Of a DNA stretch of 64,000 nucleotides, positions 1 through 8,290 are shown piece by piece. The notes under the pieces were generated by a model that had not been told where the DNA came from, did not search any database, and was given only the letters and a program-made list of their open reading frames with translations. Position 1 is the stretch's first letter; each line of letters begins with the position of its first letter. This stretch comes from Acidilutibacter cellobiosedens (lineage in GTDB: Bacteria; Bacillota; Clostridia; Tissierellales; Acidilutibacteraceae). The position numbers and the translations under genes are program-made. The stretch lies in the NCBI RefSeq assembly GCF_004103715.1, contig NZ_CP035282.1, forward strand, positions 2,780,673-2,844,672, written 5' to 3'.

Positions 1-484
1 CACACTGATTTTCATCTGCTCCCAGATCAATAAATAAATCCAAAACTTCATCTACTACTTCCTTAGGCCTTGCATCAGGTCTGTCAATTTTATTGATACA
101 TACTATTACCGGTAATTTAAGGTCTAAAGCTTTTTTTAACACAAACTTGGTTTGAGGCATTGGTCCTTCAAAAGCATCTACAAGAAGTACTATTCCATTT
201 ACCATCTTTAATATTCTTTCCACTTCTCCGCCGAAATCCGCATGTCCGGGAGTATCCACAATATTTATTTTAATGTCCTTATAATAAATGGCTGTATTTT
301 TGGACAGTATAGTTATTCCTCTTTCTCTTTCAATGTCATTAGAATCCATTACCCTCTCTCTTACCACTTGGTTTGCTCTGAATATTCCGCTTTGTTTGAG
401 TAGAGCATCGACTAATGTAGTTTTTCCATGATCCACATGGGCAACTATGGCGACATTTCTTACATCGTTTCTCGTTTCCTTCAT
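1..484 (-). CDS. typA: TypA/BipA ribosome-associated GTPase, N-terminal part (cut by window edge)
   Basis: This is the first ~161 codons of a translational GTPase; the gene runs off the left edge. Visible G motifs are the P-loop AHVDHGKTT near residue 16, the DTPGHADF G3 motif and the NKIDRPDA G4 motif. The order and wording of these motifs match TypA/BipA rather than EF-G or LepA. TypA is a ribosome-binding GTPase that helps ribosome assembly and stress or cold growth. The ATG at 482-484 was chosen because the protein begins directly in the conserved family N-terminus ([13 protein letters not shown]). It lies downstream of the peptide-maturation operon but is separated from it by a strong terminator, so it is probably transcribed on its own. 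Confidence 0.93.
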   Translation of the reverse strand, partial: MKETRNDVRNVAIVAHVDHGKTTLVDALLKQSGIFRANQVVRERVMDSNDIERERGITILSKNTAIYYKDIKINIVDTPGHADFGGEVERILKMVNGIVLLVDAFEGPMPQTKFVLKKALDLKLPVIVCINKIDRPDARPKEVVDEVLDLFIDLGADENQC

Positions 485-578
485 ACTTTTTACCACTTCC
501 TAATATTTTAAGAATTTATCAACAGAATTAATTTTACCACAAATCACAAAAAAATCAACAAAACAATAAAACAAACAC

Positions 579-628
579 AAATATACCTAAGATTTATTCC
601 TTTTTCGATTAAAATCTTAGGTATATTT
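579..628 (-). terminator. Rho-independent terminator of the peptide-maturation operon
   Basis: A 16-bp perfect stem (aaatatacctaagatt and its complement) lies about 50 nt downstream of the last permease gene. On the minus strand it is followed by a T-rich tract. It separates the operon from typA. Confidence 0.8.
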
Positions 629-676
629 AAAATAACTATTGGATTTTATGTTTTTTATATTAAACAACGTCCTTTT

Positions 677-2542
677 TTATTCTTCGCTTTTACTTAAAAG
701 TTCAAGGGGTTCCGCTTTTAAATTATTTTTAATGAATATTAATGAAATAACAAAAGATACAATAACCACCCCGAGGCATACTACAACCGGCGTCATGGGA
801 TTTGCCGATACGTTGATTTCACTTAAATTCGCCATCTTATCGGAATTGTTTACCCAATTGCTGAAAGCCGTGCTGTACAATTCCGTTTCCATGTTTGTCG
901 ACTTCGACATAATAAAATCTGCCGTCTTAAATCCGGCAAAACTTCCTGTAACTGCCCCTATGGATATAATTATAAGAATACCGTAGAGCATGGACAGTGT
1001 ACATTCCTTCCTGTTCATACCGAGAGAACGTTCTATTGCCGTACGCTTCTTCTGCTTCGAAATGAACAAAAATACGAAGAAAAACAGTATCGCCAGTGTC
1101 GTCGCCCCGCTTACCGCTACCAAAACTACGGCTACCGTTTTCAGATTCTGCATTCCTGAAGACAGCTTTTCATACCCTCCGTCATAAAATTCCACCTCCA
1201 AATTGCTGATGCCTAAAGCTTTGAATTTCTCCATGTATTCCTTTGTCGTCCCGTTGGGTATCTGAAAACATGTGTTGTATCCCTTCATGGGGCCGTAGCC
1301 TACAATGTTGTTTTCGTCGCTGTTTTTCACGGATTTTGAAGGGATAACCACCGCATTCCTTCCCAGTTCATACCCTGTGGGTTCTGCTTCCGTATTGGCG
1401 GTATTGCTGTAAAATCCTACAATTTTATAATTGCTGTCCTCAAAGACCGGATATTCTTCTCCTTGGGCATTGAGAAGCCCGAAATCCGACACAGTACCAT
1501 TTGCCCTAAATATCTGACTTGCCGATTTTTCATAATCTGCATAATACAGTTTAAGATTTAAATTATCTCCTACTTTTAAATTGTTTATTTGAGCAAATTT
1601 CCAATGTATAATACATACCTTATCACCTTCTTCGTACTCTTCCTTTGTGATATCACGTCCGTCACAAATAGATGCACTTCCTTGGTTAAACTCCATCAGA
1701 AACTCCGTCTTGTTTGTAGGAACAACGGGAAAGGTATCTTCGAAAAATCTGTCTTCTGCCTTTCCTAAGTTTTCCCATTTCTTTACTTTCTCAGTTTCAT
1801 AAAAATTATCAGTAACTTCTTCCCACTTTTCAGAAAGCATATCTTCCCCCGCAACCGTTTCTCCCTTCTTATTCCTTTGGGTTGAAATAGTAAGATTTTC
1901 CGGAATAAATTCATAAGATCTTTCCATATAAGAATCCTTATGTTCATTAGGAATTTGTTCAATAAATGTTATATATGTTTTTCCTTTCTCCAACAATCCC
2001 GGATTATCGTTAAATTCGTCGCAAAGCCAAATGTCAGTCCCCTCCAGATCAAACGTCCCATGAAGTACTCTTTTAACTTTCACTTTCACAGGATCTGAAG
2101 GAATACAGTCTCCATAGGCTACTATTTCCACAATAGAATTAAGTTTACTCTCAACATCTTCTTCATCCTTGGCAGACCTGATTTTTATACCGGGAGAATA
2201 AGCGCCGTAGTATGGCCTCTGCTCGGGTTTAATTATGTAACCAGCCCCTTTGAAATCAAGGAGAGAAATGGGTAAAATATAATCATATATAGGTTCATCC
2301 CAATAAGTATATTCCTTTCTTGCGGAATTCCAGCTCTGCTTTAACTCCACGGAATTTTCCTTTTGATTGACTACCCCCACAGTGGTAAAAACCTTTTCGT
2401 ACTTTTCCATATTATCATTACATGTCCGCCAAAGATTGATACCTAAGGACAAAAACGTAACCGTCAGTACCGTAAGCAAAAGAAAAACAATTGTTCTTGC
2501 CTTCGTCCTTCCCATTTGTTTCAGACTGTTTTTTAACAGCAT
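677..2542 (-). CDS. FtsX-type ABC permease with large extracellular domain, copy A
   Basis: The 621-residue membrane protein has one N-terminal transmembrane helix (about 17-37), then ~430 extracytoplasmic residues, then three C-terminal helices (about 475-500, 525-545, 590-612). This is the MacB/FtsX permease layout. ATG 2542 (MLLKNSLKQ) is preferred over an in-frame GTG nine bases earlier because it sits after GGAAGGTGAG and matches copy B. It is last in the operon, directly after precursor A. The first ~130 and last ~245 residues are nearly identical to the copy at 5809-7674, while the middle (about 130-330) has diverged. It probably works with the ATPase at 10877-11581 in export of, or immunity to, the modified peptide. 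The substrate is inferred from context only. Confidence 0.85.
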   Translation of the reverse strand: MLLKNSLKQMGRTKARTIVFLLLTVLTVTFLSLGINLWRTCNDNMEKYEKVFTTVGVVNQKENSVELKQSWNSARKEYTYWDEPIYDYILPISLLDFKGAGYIIKPEQRPYYGAYSPGIKIRSAKDEEDVESKLNSIVEIVAYGDCIPSDPVKVKVKRVLHGTFDLEGTDIWLCDEFNDNPGLLEKGKTYITFIEQIPNEHKDSYMERSYEFIPENLTISTQRNKKGETVAGEDMLSEKWEEVTDNFYETEKVKKWENLGKAEDRFFEDTFPVVPTNKTEFLMEFNQGSASICDGRDITKEEYEEGDKVCIIHWKFAQINNLKVGDNLNLKLYYADYEKSASQIFRANGTVSDFGLLNAQGEEYPVFEDSNYKIVGFYSNTANTEAEPTGYELGRNAVVIPSKSVKNSDENNIVGYGPMKGYNTCFQIPNGTTKEYMEKFKALGISNLEVEFYDGGYEKLSSGMQNLKTVAVVLVAVSGATTLAILFFFVFLFISKQKKRTAIERSLGMNRKECTLSMLYGILIIISIGAVTGSFAGFKTADFIMSKSTNMETELYSTAFSNWVNNSDKMANLSEINVSANPMTPVVVCLGVVIVSFVISLIFIKNNLKAEPLELLSKSEE

Positions 2543-2581
2543 ATTTCTCACCTTCCGCTTTTATTTTTCATTAATGAATGG

Positions 2582-2612
2582 GAGTCCGTCTACGGTACCG
2601 CAAACGGCTCTC
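2582..2612 (-). other. Stem-loop between precursor A and permease A
   Basis: An imperfect hairpin (GAG.GCCGTTTGCG... on the minus strand) lies in the precursor-permease gap and lacks a U tract. The same hairpin occurs in the second copy at 7711-7743, with a G-T pair here where copy B has an A-T pair. A role in mRNA stability or partial attenuation is inferred. Confidence 0.55.
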
Positions 2613-2667
2613 ATATTTCAAAATCAGTACATCTCATGGAAACCATTTATCTTATCATCCGTTATTT

Positions 2668-2841
2668 TTATACTCCAGTTGTTCTGTGTGGATTATTTGC
2701 ACTCATTTCATTTTCAAGATTACCATTAGTTGAATAAATAGAATGACATAAACACATTGTTGAACAGTACCCATCGCATGCACATCCAAAGGAATATACC
2801 GACTGGGCAGATATTTGATTTATTTTCTTAATCTTCTTCAC
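2668..2841 (-). CDS. Cys-rich RiPP precursor peptide A (Clo7bot-like)
   Basis: This 57-residue peptide starts at GTG 2841, seven bases after AAGGAGG; an upstream ATG reading would begin inside the exporter gene and before the ribosome binding site. The N-terminus KKIKKINQISAQSVYSF is leader-like, then comes a cluster of five cysteines (CACDGYCSTMCLC), then a polar tail ending PHRTTGV. From memory this matches the Clo7bot/CLI_3235-type Cys-rich peptides (TIGR04065) found beside the CcpM radical SAM maturase. It is the likely substrate of the radical SAM enzyme at 9415-10893 and of the protease and exporter just upstream. Leader, core and tail limits are inference. Precursor B (7800-7973) has the same length. 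Confidence 0.85.
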   Translation of the reverse strand: MKKIKKINQISAQSVYSFGCACDGYCSTMCLCHSIYSTNGNLENEMSANNPHRTTGV

Positions 2842-2857
2842 TTTATCGCCTCCTTGG

Positions 2858-4579
2858 TTAGTTTTGAGATGCACTGATATGAAATCTGTTTTCTGATTTA
2901 TTCACCCTTACCAATCTGCCTTCAGATAAGCGATATATGATATCCATACCTTCCAAATTATCATATCTGTGCGTTATCATAATCACGGATTTATCCTTAA
3001 GTTCATTCAGGATTACATCATGGAGGTATGAATCGGACTCCACGTCATATCCCGAAGTTGCCTCGTCAAGTATGACAATGGGCGAATCCTTTACAATTGC
3101 CCTGGCAACCGCAAGTTTCTGTTTTTCTCCGCCGGAAAGCCTTGCTCCGTTTTTCCCGATTTTGCTGTTTTCCTTCTTGGGTAATTTATCGATAAACTCA
3201 TTTGCTCCGCTCTGCCGGCAGGCCCTTTCCACCTTTTCTTCATCTGCACTGCCGTCAAGATTGATATTGTTCATAATAGTATCATGAAAGAGATAAGGCT
3301 CCTGACTGACAACAGAAAACAGTGAGCGGTATTTATCTATGCTGATTTGGTTTATATTTTTGTCACCAATGTATATTTCACCCTTTGTAGGTTCAATAAA
3401 ACGCAATAAGAGATTCAATATAGTTGTCTTACCGCTTCCGTTTGCTCCGATGATGGCGATCTTCTCTCCCTTTGAAAAAGTAAAGCTGATATCTTTTAAG
3501 ACTTCCCTGTTCTCCTCATAGGAAAAAGATACATTTTTGAATTGAATCATTTGATTTTCTTTCTCAACTTCCCTACCGTTTTCGGGATCTACCTCTTCTT
3601 CCATATCAAGAAACGAAAAAAGTCTTTTTGCAGACGGAAAAATCTTCGAGAAAAAATACCTGATGTTGAGTATTGAAGAAATCGGGCCGGTAACATAGCT
3701 GCTATATGAAAGAAATGCAAACACTCCTCCGATTGTAAGGGAACCGTTGACAATCAGAATCCCGCCGAGAATATATAGAATCCCCGTCACCGACCATTCA
3801 AGCATAACCTCATAAAATACATTCCAAGTATCCAGCATCGTGCTTTCTTTATTAATCTTCAGAATATCCTTCTGCTTTTTTTCAAAAGTTCTGTAACGCC
3901 GGTCATAAAGGTTCCATAGCTTTATTTCTTTCACGCCGCCGATATTGTCGTCAAACCATGCGGAAAAATCACGGTATATCTCAATCAATTTCTCCGTTTT
4001 CTTTTCTTTTCGTTTGGAAAGCTTCAGCACGGTAAAGTATTTGATCGGCGCCATTGCCAGAACAACAAGGGTTAACTTCCAGCTGATAATAACCAATCCC
4101 GCTATACCGCTGATTACCCTAAATATATAACTGATATTGACTGCTATGAAACGGCTTGTTACGGATGATACATTATCTACATCCATTTGTAGACTGTTTA
4201 TAATTTCGGAATTGTTCTTATCGCTGAAATATTCAGTTTTAAGATGAAGGAGCTTATTGAAAGCCTGATGTGAAAGCAGAAACTCCGATTCGTTATGAAT
4301 ATCCGTAAAAAGCTTTGTCTGCATCACCTCAATAAGCTGATTCACAAAAACCAAACCGAATAAAACAAACACGGAATATATAATAACCCGCAAATTTTTT
4401 TGTGACATACCGTTATCCGTAATGTTTCGGATGGTAAGGGGCTGGAAAAAGCCGACTAAGGTGGACAGGCCAAAACCGGCTATAATAAGCCATAACCTTT
4501 TTTTAAACGGTTCCAGATACTTTAATATTCTTTTGAGCAGCCCAAAATCGAATTTTTCGCTTTTCATATAAAATTTCAC
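2858..4579 (-). CDS. ABC exporter (fused membrane and ATPase domains) for the modified peptide
   Basis: This ~573-residue half-transporter has a six-helix membrane domain (about 20-310) followed by an ATPase domain. Walker A is GANGSGKTT, the signature is LSGGEKQK, Walker B is IVILDEATS, and an ITHRY H-loop is present. No C39 peptidase domain is seen, so leader removal must be done elsewhere, probably by the adjacent S8 protease. The open frame extends back into the protease gene, but GTG 4579 sits after AGAGG and starts the family-like region; ATG 4567 is the alternative. It lies 20 nt after the protease stop, and precursor A starts 16 nt after its own stop. Export of the Cys-rich peptides is inferred from position. 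Confidence 0.85.
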   Translation of the reverse strand: MKFYMKSEKFDFGLLKRILKYLEPFKKRLWLIIAGFGLSTLVGFFQPLTIRNITDNGMSQKNLRVIIYSVFVLFGLVFVNQLIEVMQTKLFTDIHNESEFLLSHQAFNKLLHLKTEYFSDKNNSEIINSLQMDVDNVSSVTSRFIAVNISYIFRVISGIAGLVIISWKLTLVVLAMAPIKYFTVLKLSKRKEKKTEKLIEIYRDFSAWFDDNIGGVKEIKLWNLYDRRYRTFEKKQKDILKINKESTMLDTWNVFYEVMLEWSVTGILYILGGILIVNGSLTIGGVFAFLSYSSYVTGPISSILNIRYFFSKIFPSAKRLFSFLDMEEEVDPENGREVEKENQMIQFKNVSFSYEENREVLKDISFTFSKGEKIAIIGANGSGKTTILNLLLRFIEPTKGEIYIGDKNINQISIDKYRSLFSVVSQEPYLFHDTIMNNINLDGSADEEKVERACRQSGANEFIDKLPKKENSKIGKNGARLSGGEKQKLAVARAIVKDSPIVILDEATSGYDVESDSYLHDVILNELKDKSVIMITHRYDNLEGMDIIYRLSEGRLVRVNKSENRFHISASQN

Positions 4580-4598
4580 TCTGCCTCTCATATCAATC

Positions 4599-5801
4599 TT
4601 AAGCATTGAATAATCCGATAACCCATTCAAAAATTTCTTGAGATGCCAAATCATCATTTGTTGATTCCAAATGACAGAATGGGCAGTCAAAGTGTCTTTC
4701 CTTTTCCGAAACAACTCCATCGATAAAACGGGAAGATACAAAAAAATTCAGCCATTTTTCATCAACCAACATGATGATGATATTTGCGTTTAAAAAACTT
4801 TCATAAAAGCATAACCATTCTTTTGTATTTTCTGCCGGCAATCTAAAACGGTTTTCTTCGAAACGGTTTTCCGAAATCATATCGCTGATACATACACAGT
4901 TGTACTCATTTTTTATGAATTTCCGCTGCAGCACCCTTGACAATTTTTCAATATTTTTTTTATTTAAAGGATCATATTCAACAGCTATTATCGGTATCTG
5001 CATTTCCTCTATATCCTTTGTTTCCGGTAAGGTTCTTGATAAAAAACAACCGTAACTGTCACTTATAACCTTTAATTTTTTTTTCTTTGCCAGGAGCTTT
5101 TTTATAAGCTTGATATCGGCAATTTTTTCTTCCCTCAAAATAATTTCTGCGATCTGTGCGGCAACAACCGGTGCGATAATACTGTTGGCCGATGACAAAT
5201 AATAGCCGAAATCCCGTTCCAGCTTTTTCAGCACATTTAATTCGGGAACATATTCCCGGACATCTATGCCGTCTGCCGGACTGATATAAAATGTTTCTTC
5301 CTCTGAAGCCGAATCAGCTGTCTTTACCCCTATCACGGAAGGCAAACATGCGGGATAAGTGACGATGCCGTCATTTGCCCCGGCGGCAACTATAATTGTA
5401 TTGTTCTTTTCGGCTTTTTTTGATACTTCAATTATCCTGTCCGCGGAAACGAACTGTTTCAAACCGATACTCAAACTAATCAAGTTCACTTTATTGTCAA
5501 TGCTCCATTGAATTGCTCCGCTCAGTTTCCGGAGATTATTCCGCTTCTCCATGTCCAAAACCGAGATACTTACAATTTGGACATCATTTAAAATTTTTTC
5601 TGTCTCCAGGCTCTCCAGTAAAATCAAGGTACATACCGTTCCGTGATTAATCATCTGCAGCGGAGTTGTATACTGGGCAACACAAGTACCCTTCCATGCC
5701 TGGAGACAAGTAATTTCATTTTTTTTATCTCTCATCCTATGTATCAGCCCCATATTTATTCCGTCATCTATAACCGCTATTTTCAGTTTGCCTTCTGCCA
5801 T
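4599..5801 (-). CDS. Subtilisin-like (S8) serine protease, cytoplasmic, probable leader peptidase
   Basis: The first ~220 of 400 residues form a subtilase fold with the catalytic triad Asp12 (AVIDDG), His53 (NHGTVCT) and Ser207 (ANSIIAP), and oxyanion Asn143 (AAGAND). The remaining ~180 residues are an unrecognised domain containing a CPFC pair. No signal peptide, propeptide or membrane segment is visible, so it should act inside the cell. It sits between permease B and the exporter, 7 nt after permease B ends. With no C39 domain on the exporter, cleavage of the peptide leader is the natural guess. The Ser motif deviates from the usual GTSMAAP, so activity is likely but not certain. Confidence 0.8.
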   Translation of the reverse strand: MAEGKLKIAVIDDGINMGLIHRMRDKKNEITCLQAWKGTCVAQYTTPLQMINHGTVCTLILLESLETEKILNDVQIVSISVLDMEKRNNLRKLSGAIQWSIDNKVNLISLSIGLKQFVSADRIIEVSKKAEKNNTIIVAAGANDGIVTYPACLPSVIGVKTADSASEEETFYISPADGIDVREYVPELNVLKKLERDFGYYLSSANSIIAPVVAAQIAEIILREEKIADIKLIKKLLAKKKKLKVISDSYGCFLSRTLPETKDIEEMQIPIIAVEYDPLNKKNIEKLSRVLQRKFIKNEYNCVCISDMISENRFEENRFRLPAENTKEWLCFYESFLNANIIIMLVDEKWLNFFVSSRFIDGVVSEKERHFDCPFCHLESTNDDLASQEIFEWVIGLFNA

Positions 5802-5808
5802 AACATAC

Positions 5809-7674
5809 CTACTCCTCGCTCTTACTTAAAAGTTCAAGAGGTTCCGCTTTTAAATTATTTTTAATGAATACCAATGAAATAACAAAAGATACAATAACCA
5901 CCCCGAGGCATACTACAACCGGTGTCATGGGATTTGCCGATACACTGATTTCACTTAAATTCGCCATCTTATCGGAATTGTTTACCCAATTGCTGAAAGC
6001 CGTGCTGTACAATTCCGTTTCCATGTTTGTCGACTTCGACATAATAAAATCTGCCGTCTTAAATCCGGCAAAACTTCCTGTAACTGCCCCTATGGATATA
6101 ATTATAAGAATACCGTAGAGCATGGACAGTGTACATTCCTTCCTGTTCATACCGAGAGAACGTTCTATTGCCGTACGCTTCTTCTGCTTCGAAATGAACA
6201 AAAATACGAAGAAAAACAGTATTGCCAGCGTCGTCGCCCCGCTTACGGCTACCAAAACTACCGCTACTGTTTTCAAATTCTGCATCCCTGAAGACAGCTT
6301 TTCATACCCTCCGTCATAAAATTCCACCTCCAAATTGCTGATACCTAAAGCTTTGAATTTTTCCATGTATTCTTTCGTCGTCCCGTTTGGTATCTGAAAA
6401 GATGTGTTGTATCCCTTCATGGGGCCGTAGCCTACAATGTTGTTTTCGTCGCTGTTTTTCACGGATTTCGAAGGGATAACCACCGCATTCCTTCCCAGTT
6501 CATACCCTGTGGGTTCTGCTTCAGGATTGACGGTATTGCTGTAAAATCCTACAATTTTATAATTGCTATCCTCAAATACAGGATATACTTCTCCTTGGGC
6601 ATTAAGAATCCCAAAGTTCAGTACAGTAACACCTGCTGAAAATGTCTGGCTTGCCGATTTTTCATAATCCGCATAATACAGTTTAAGATTGAGATTATCA
6701 CCTACTTTTAATCCGTTTATCTGGGCAAATTTCTGGGGTATAATACATATCTTATCACCTTTTTCGTACTCTTCCTTTGTGATATCCCGTCCGTCACAAA
6801 TAGATGCATTTCCTTGGTTAAACTCCATCAGAAACTCTGTCTTGTTTGTAGGTACAACTGGAAAGGTATGCTTAAAGAATCTGTCTTTTGCATTCCCGAA
6901 ATTTTCCCATTTCTTTTCCCCCCCAGTTTCATAAAAGTTGTCCGTAACCTCTTCCCAATTTTCAGAAGGCACATCTTCCTCAACGACTGTTTCGCCTTTT
7001 TTGTTTCTTTGAGTTGAAACGGTAAGATTGTACGGAACAAATCCATAAGATATTTTCATATAAGAATCCTTATGTTCATTAGGAATTTGTTCAACAAATG
7101 TTATATATGTTTTTCCTTTCTCCATCAATCCCGGATTATCGTTAAATTCATCGAAAAACCAAATGTCGATCCCTTCCAAATCGGATGTACCATAAAGTAC
7201 CCTTTTAACTTTCACTCTTACAAGATCTGAAGGAATACAATCTTCATATGGTGTTATTTCCACAATACCGCTCGTTTTACCTTCAACGTATTCTTCTTCC
7301 TTTGCAGACCAAACTTTTATACCGGGAGAATAAGCTCCGTAGTAAGGCCTCTGCTCGGGTTTAATTATGTAACCAGCCCCTTTGAAATCAAGGAGTGAAA
7401 TCGGCAAAATATAATCATATATAGGTTCATCCCAATAAGTATATTCCTTTCTTGCAGAATTCCAACTCTGCTTTAACTCCACGGAATTTTCCTTTTGATT
7501 GACTACCCCCACAGTGGTAAAAACTTTTTTGTACTTTTCCAGGTTTCCATTACATGTCTGCCAAAGGTTGATACCCAGAGACAAAAACATAACCGTCAGT
7601 ACCGTAAGCAAAAGAAAAACAATTGTTCTTGCCTTCGTCCTTCCCATTTGTTTTAAACTGTTTTTTAACAGCAT
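5809..7674 (-). CDS. FtsX-type ABC permease with large extracellular domain, copy B
   Basis: This is the tandem duplicate of the permease at 677-2542, also 621 residues, with the same one-plus-three helix layout. The last ~245 residues differ at only about three positions, while residues ~130-330 of the extracellular part differ at many. ATG 7674 was chosen to match copy A and follows GGAAGGTGAAA. It directly follows precursor B and precedes the S8 protease by 7 nt. The pattern suggests recent duplication or gene conversion of the ends with divergence of the centre, perhaps because each permease serves its own precursor. That pairing is inference. Confidence 0.85.
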   Translation of the reverse strand: MLLKNSLKQMGRTKARTIVFLLLTVLTVMFLSLGINLWQTCNGNLEKYKKVFTTVGVVNQKENSVELKQSWNSARKEYTYWDEPIYDYILPISLLDFKGAGYIIKPEQRPYYGAYSPGIKVWSAKEEEYVEGKTSGIVEITPYEDCIPSDLVRVKVKRVLYGTSDLEGIDIWFFDEFNDNPGLMEKGKTYITFVEQIPNEHKDSYMKISYGFVPYNLTVSTQRNKKGETVVEEDVPSENWEEVTDNFYETGGEKKWENFGNAKDRFFKHTFPVVPTNKTEFLMEFNQGNASICDGRDITKEEYEKGDKICIIPQKFAQINGLKVGDNLNLKLYYADYEKSASQTFSAGVTVLNFGILNAQGEVYPVFEDSNYKIVGFYSNTVNPEAEPTGYELGRNAVVIPSKSVKNSDENNIVGYGPMKGYNTSFQIPNGTTKEYMEKFKALGISNLEVEFYDGGYEKLSSGMQNLKTVAVVLVAVSGATTLAILFFFVFLFISKQKKRTAIERSLGMNRKECTLSMLYGILIIISIGAVTGSFAGFKTADFIMSKSTNMETELYSTAFSNWVNNSDKMANLSEISVSANPMTPVVVCLGVVIVSFVISLVFIKNNLKAEPLELLSKSEE

Positions 7675-7710
7675 ATTTTCACCTTCCGCTTTCATTTTTC
7701 ATTAATGAAG

Positions 7711-7743
7711 GAGAGTCCGTTTACGCTACCGCAAACGGCTCTC
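7711..7743 (-). other. Stem-loop between precursor B and permease B
   Basis: A hairpin with GAGAG/CTCTC and CCGTTT/AAACGG arms around a short loop, equivalent to that at 2582-2612. No U tract follows, so it is not a full terminator. Confidence 0.55.
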
Positions 7744-7799
7744 GTATTTCAATCAATGCATCTCATAAATAATTACTTTCTATTATCTATTATTAACTT

Positions 7800-7973
7800 T
7801 TATACTCCCGTTGTTCTGTGCGGAGTATTTTCATTCAGTGAATTAATAAGATTAGACTTTCCCTTACTTGAAATGTTGCATAAACATACTACTTCACAAC
7901 GTCCATCACATGGGCAATAGAAAGAGTACACTGACTGTGCAGATATAGGATTTATTTTCTTGATTTTTTTCAA
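7800..7973 (-). CDS. Cys-rich RiPP precursor peptide B (Clo7bot-like)
   Basis: This 57-residue peptide starts at TTG 7973, seven bases after AGAGGTG. It shares the leader KKIKKINPISAQSVYSF and the tail PHRTTGV with precursor A. The five cysteines keep exactly the same spacing (CPCDGRCEVVCLC), but the residues between them and the linker to the tail have changed. It follows the acyl-carrier-like gene by ~50 nt, and that gap carries a vestige of the exporter's last codons. It is the probable substrate of the same radical SAM enzyme. The chemistry of the mature product cannot be read from sequence. Confidence 0.85.
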   Translation of the reverse strand: MKKIKKINPISAQSVYSFYCPCDGRCEVVCLCNISSKGKSNLINSLNENTPHRTTGV

Positions 7974-8021
7974 TCTAATCACCTCTTTTTTATTAATTTT
8001 GAGATGCATTAATATGAAATT

Positions 8022-8279
8022 CTATGTTAATACTGACTCCATAATTATTTTAGTAATGTCATTAATGGTATTAAATCTGTACCCTCCCAACTGTCTACTA
8101 TCAATGGCAATATTAAATTTGTCTTCAATTAAAATATAGAGGTATACAAGGTCTGAATAACCAAAGGAAAAATACCCAGTTAAGATTTTATCAAAGTTTT
8201 CTTCCCTGAATTCTTCATTTATATTGAAATATGTTGAAAAAATTTTTTTCAGTCCTCGGACAATTTCTTTTCTCTCCAT
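8022..8279 (-). CDS. Acyl-carrier-related protein of the peptide maturation system
   Basis: An 85-residue acidic helical protein whose segment GYSDLVYLYILIEDKFNIAI aligns with helix II of acyl carrier proteins (usually FDSLDLVEL...). Aligned on the DLV motif, the phosphopantetheine serine position is Tyr and the preceding Asp is Gly, so it probably cannot carry a 4'-phosphopantetheine arm. From memory the family is TIGR04069 (peptide maturation system acyl carrier-related protein). It starts 11 nt after the TIGR04066-like gene. A scaffold or recognition role for the precursor is a guess. Confidence 0.75.
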   Translation of the reverse strand: MERKEIVRGLKKIFSTYFNINEEFREENFDKILTGYFSFGYSDLVYLYILIEDKFNIAIDSRQLGGYRFNTINDITKIIMESVLT

Positions 8280-8290
8280 AAACTCTCCCC

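Noticed and set aside
677-7695. Assembly duplication of the permease region
   Set aside because: The two copies differ throughout their middle thirds, in the precursors and in flanking genes, so they are real duplicates and not an artefact.
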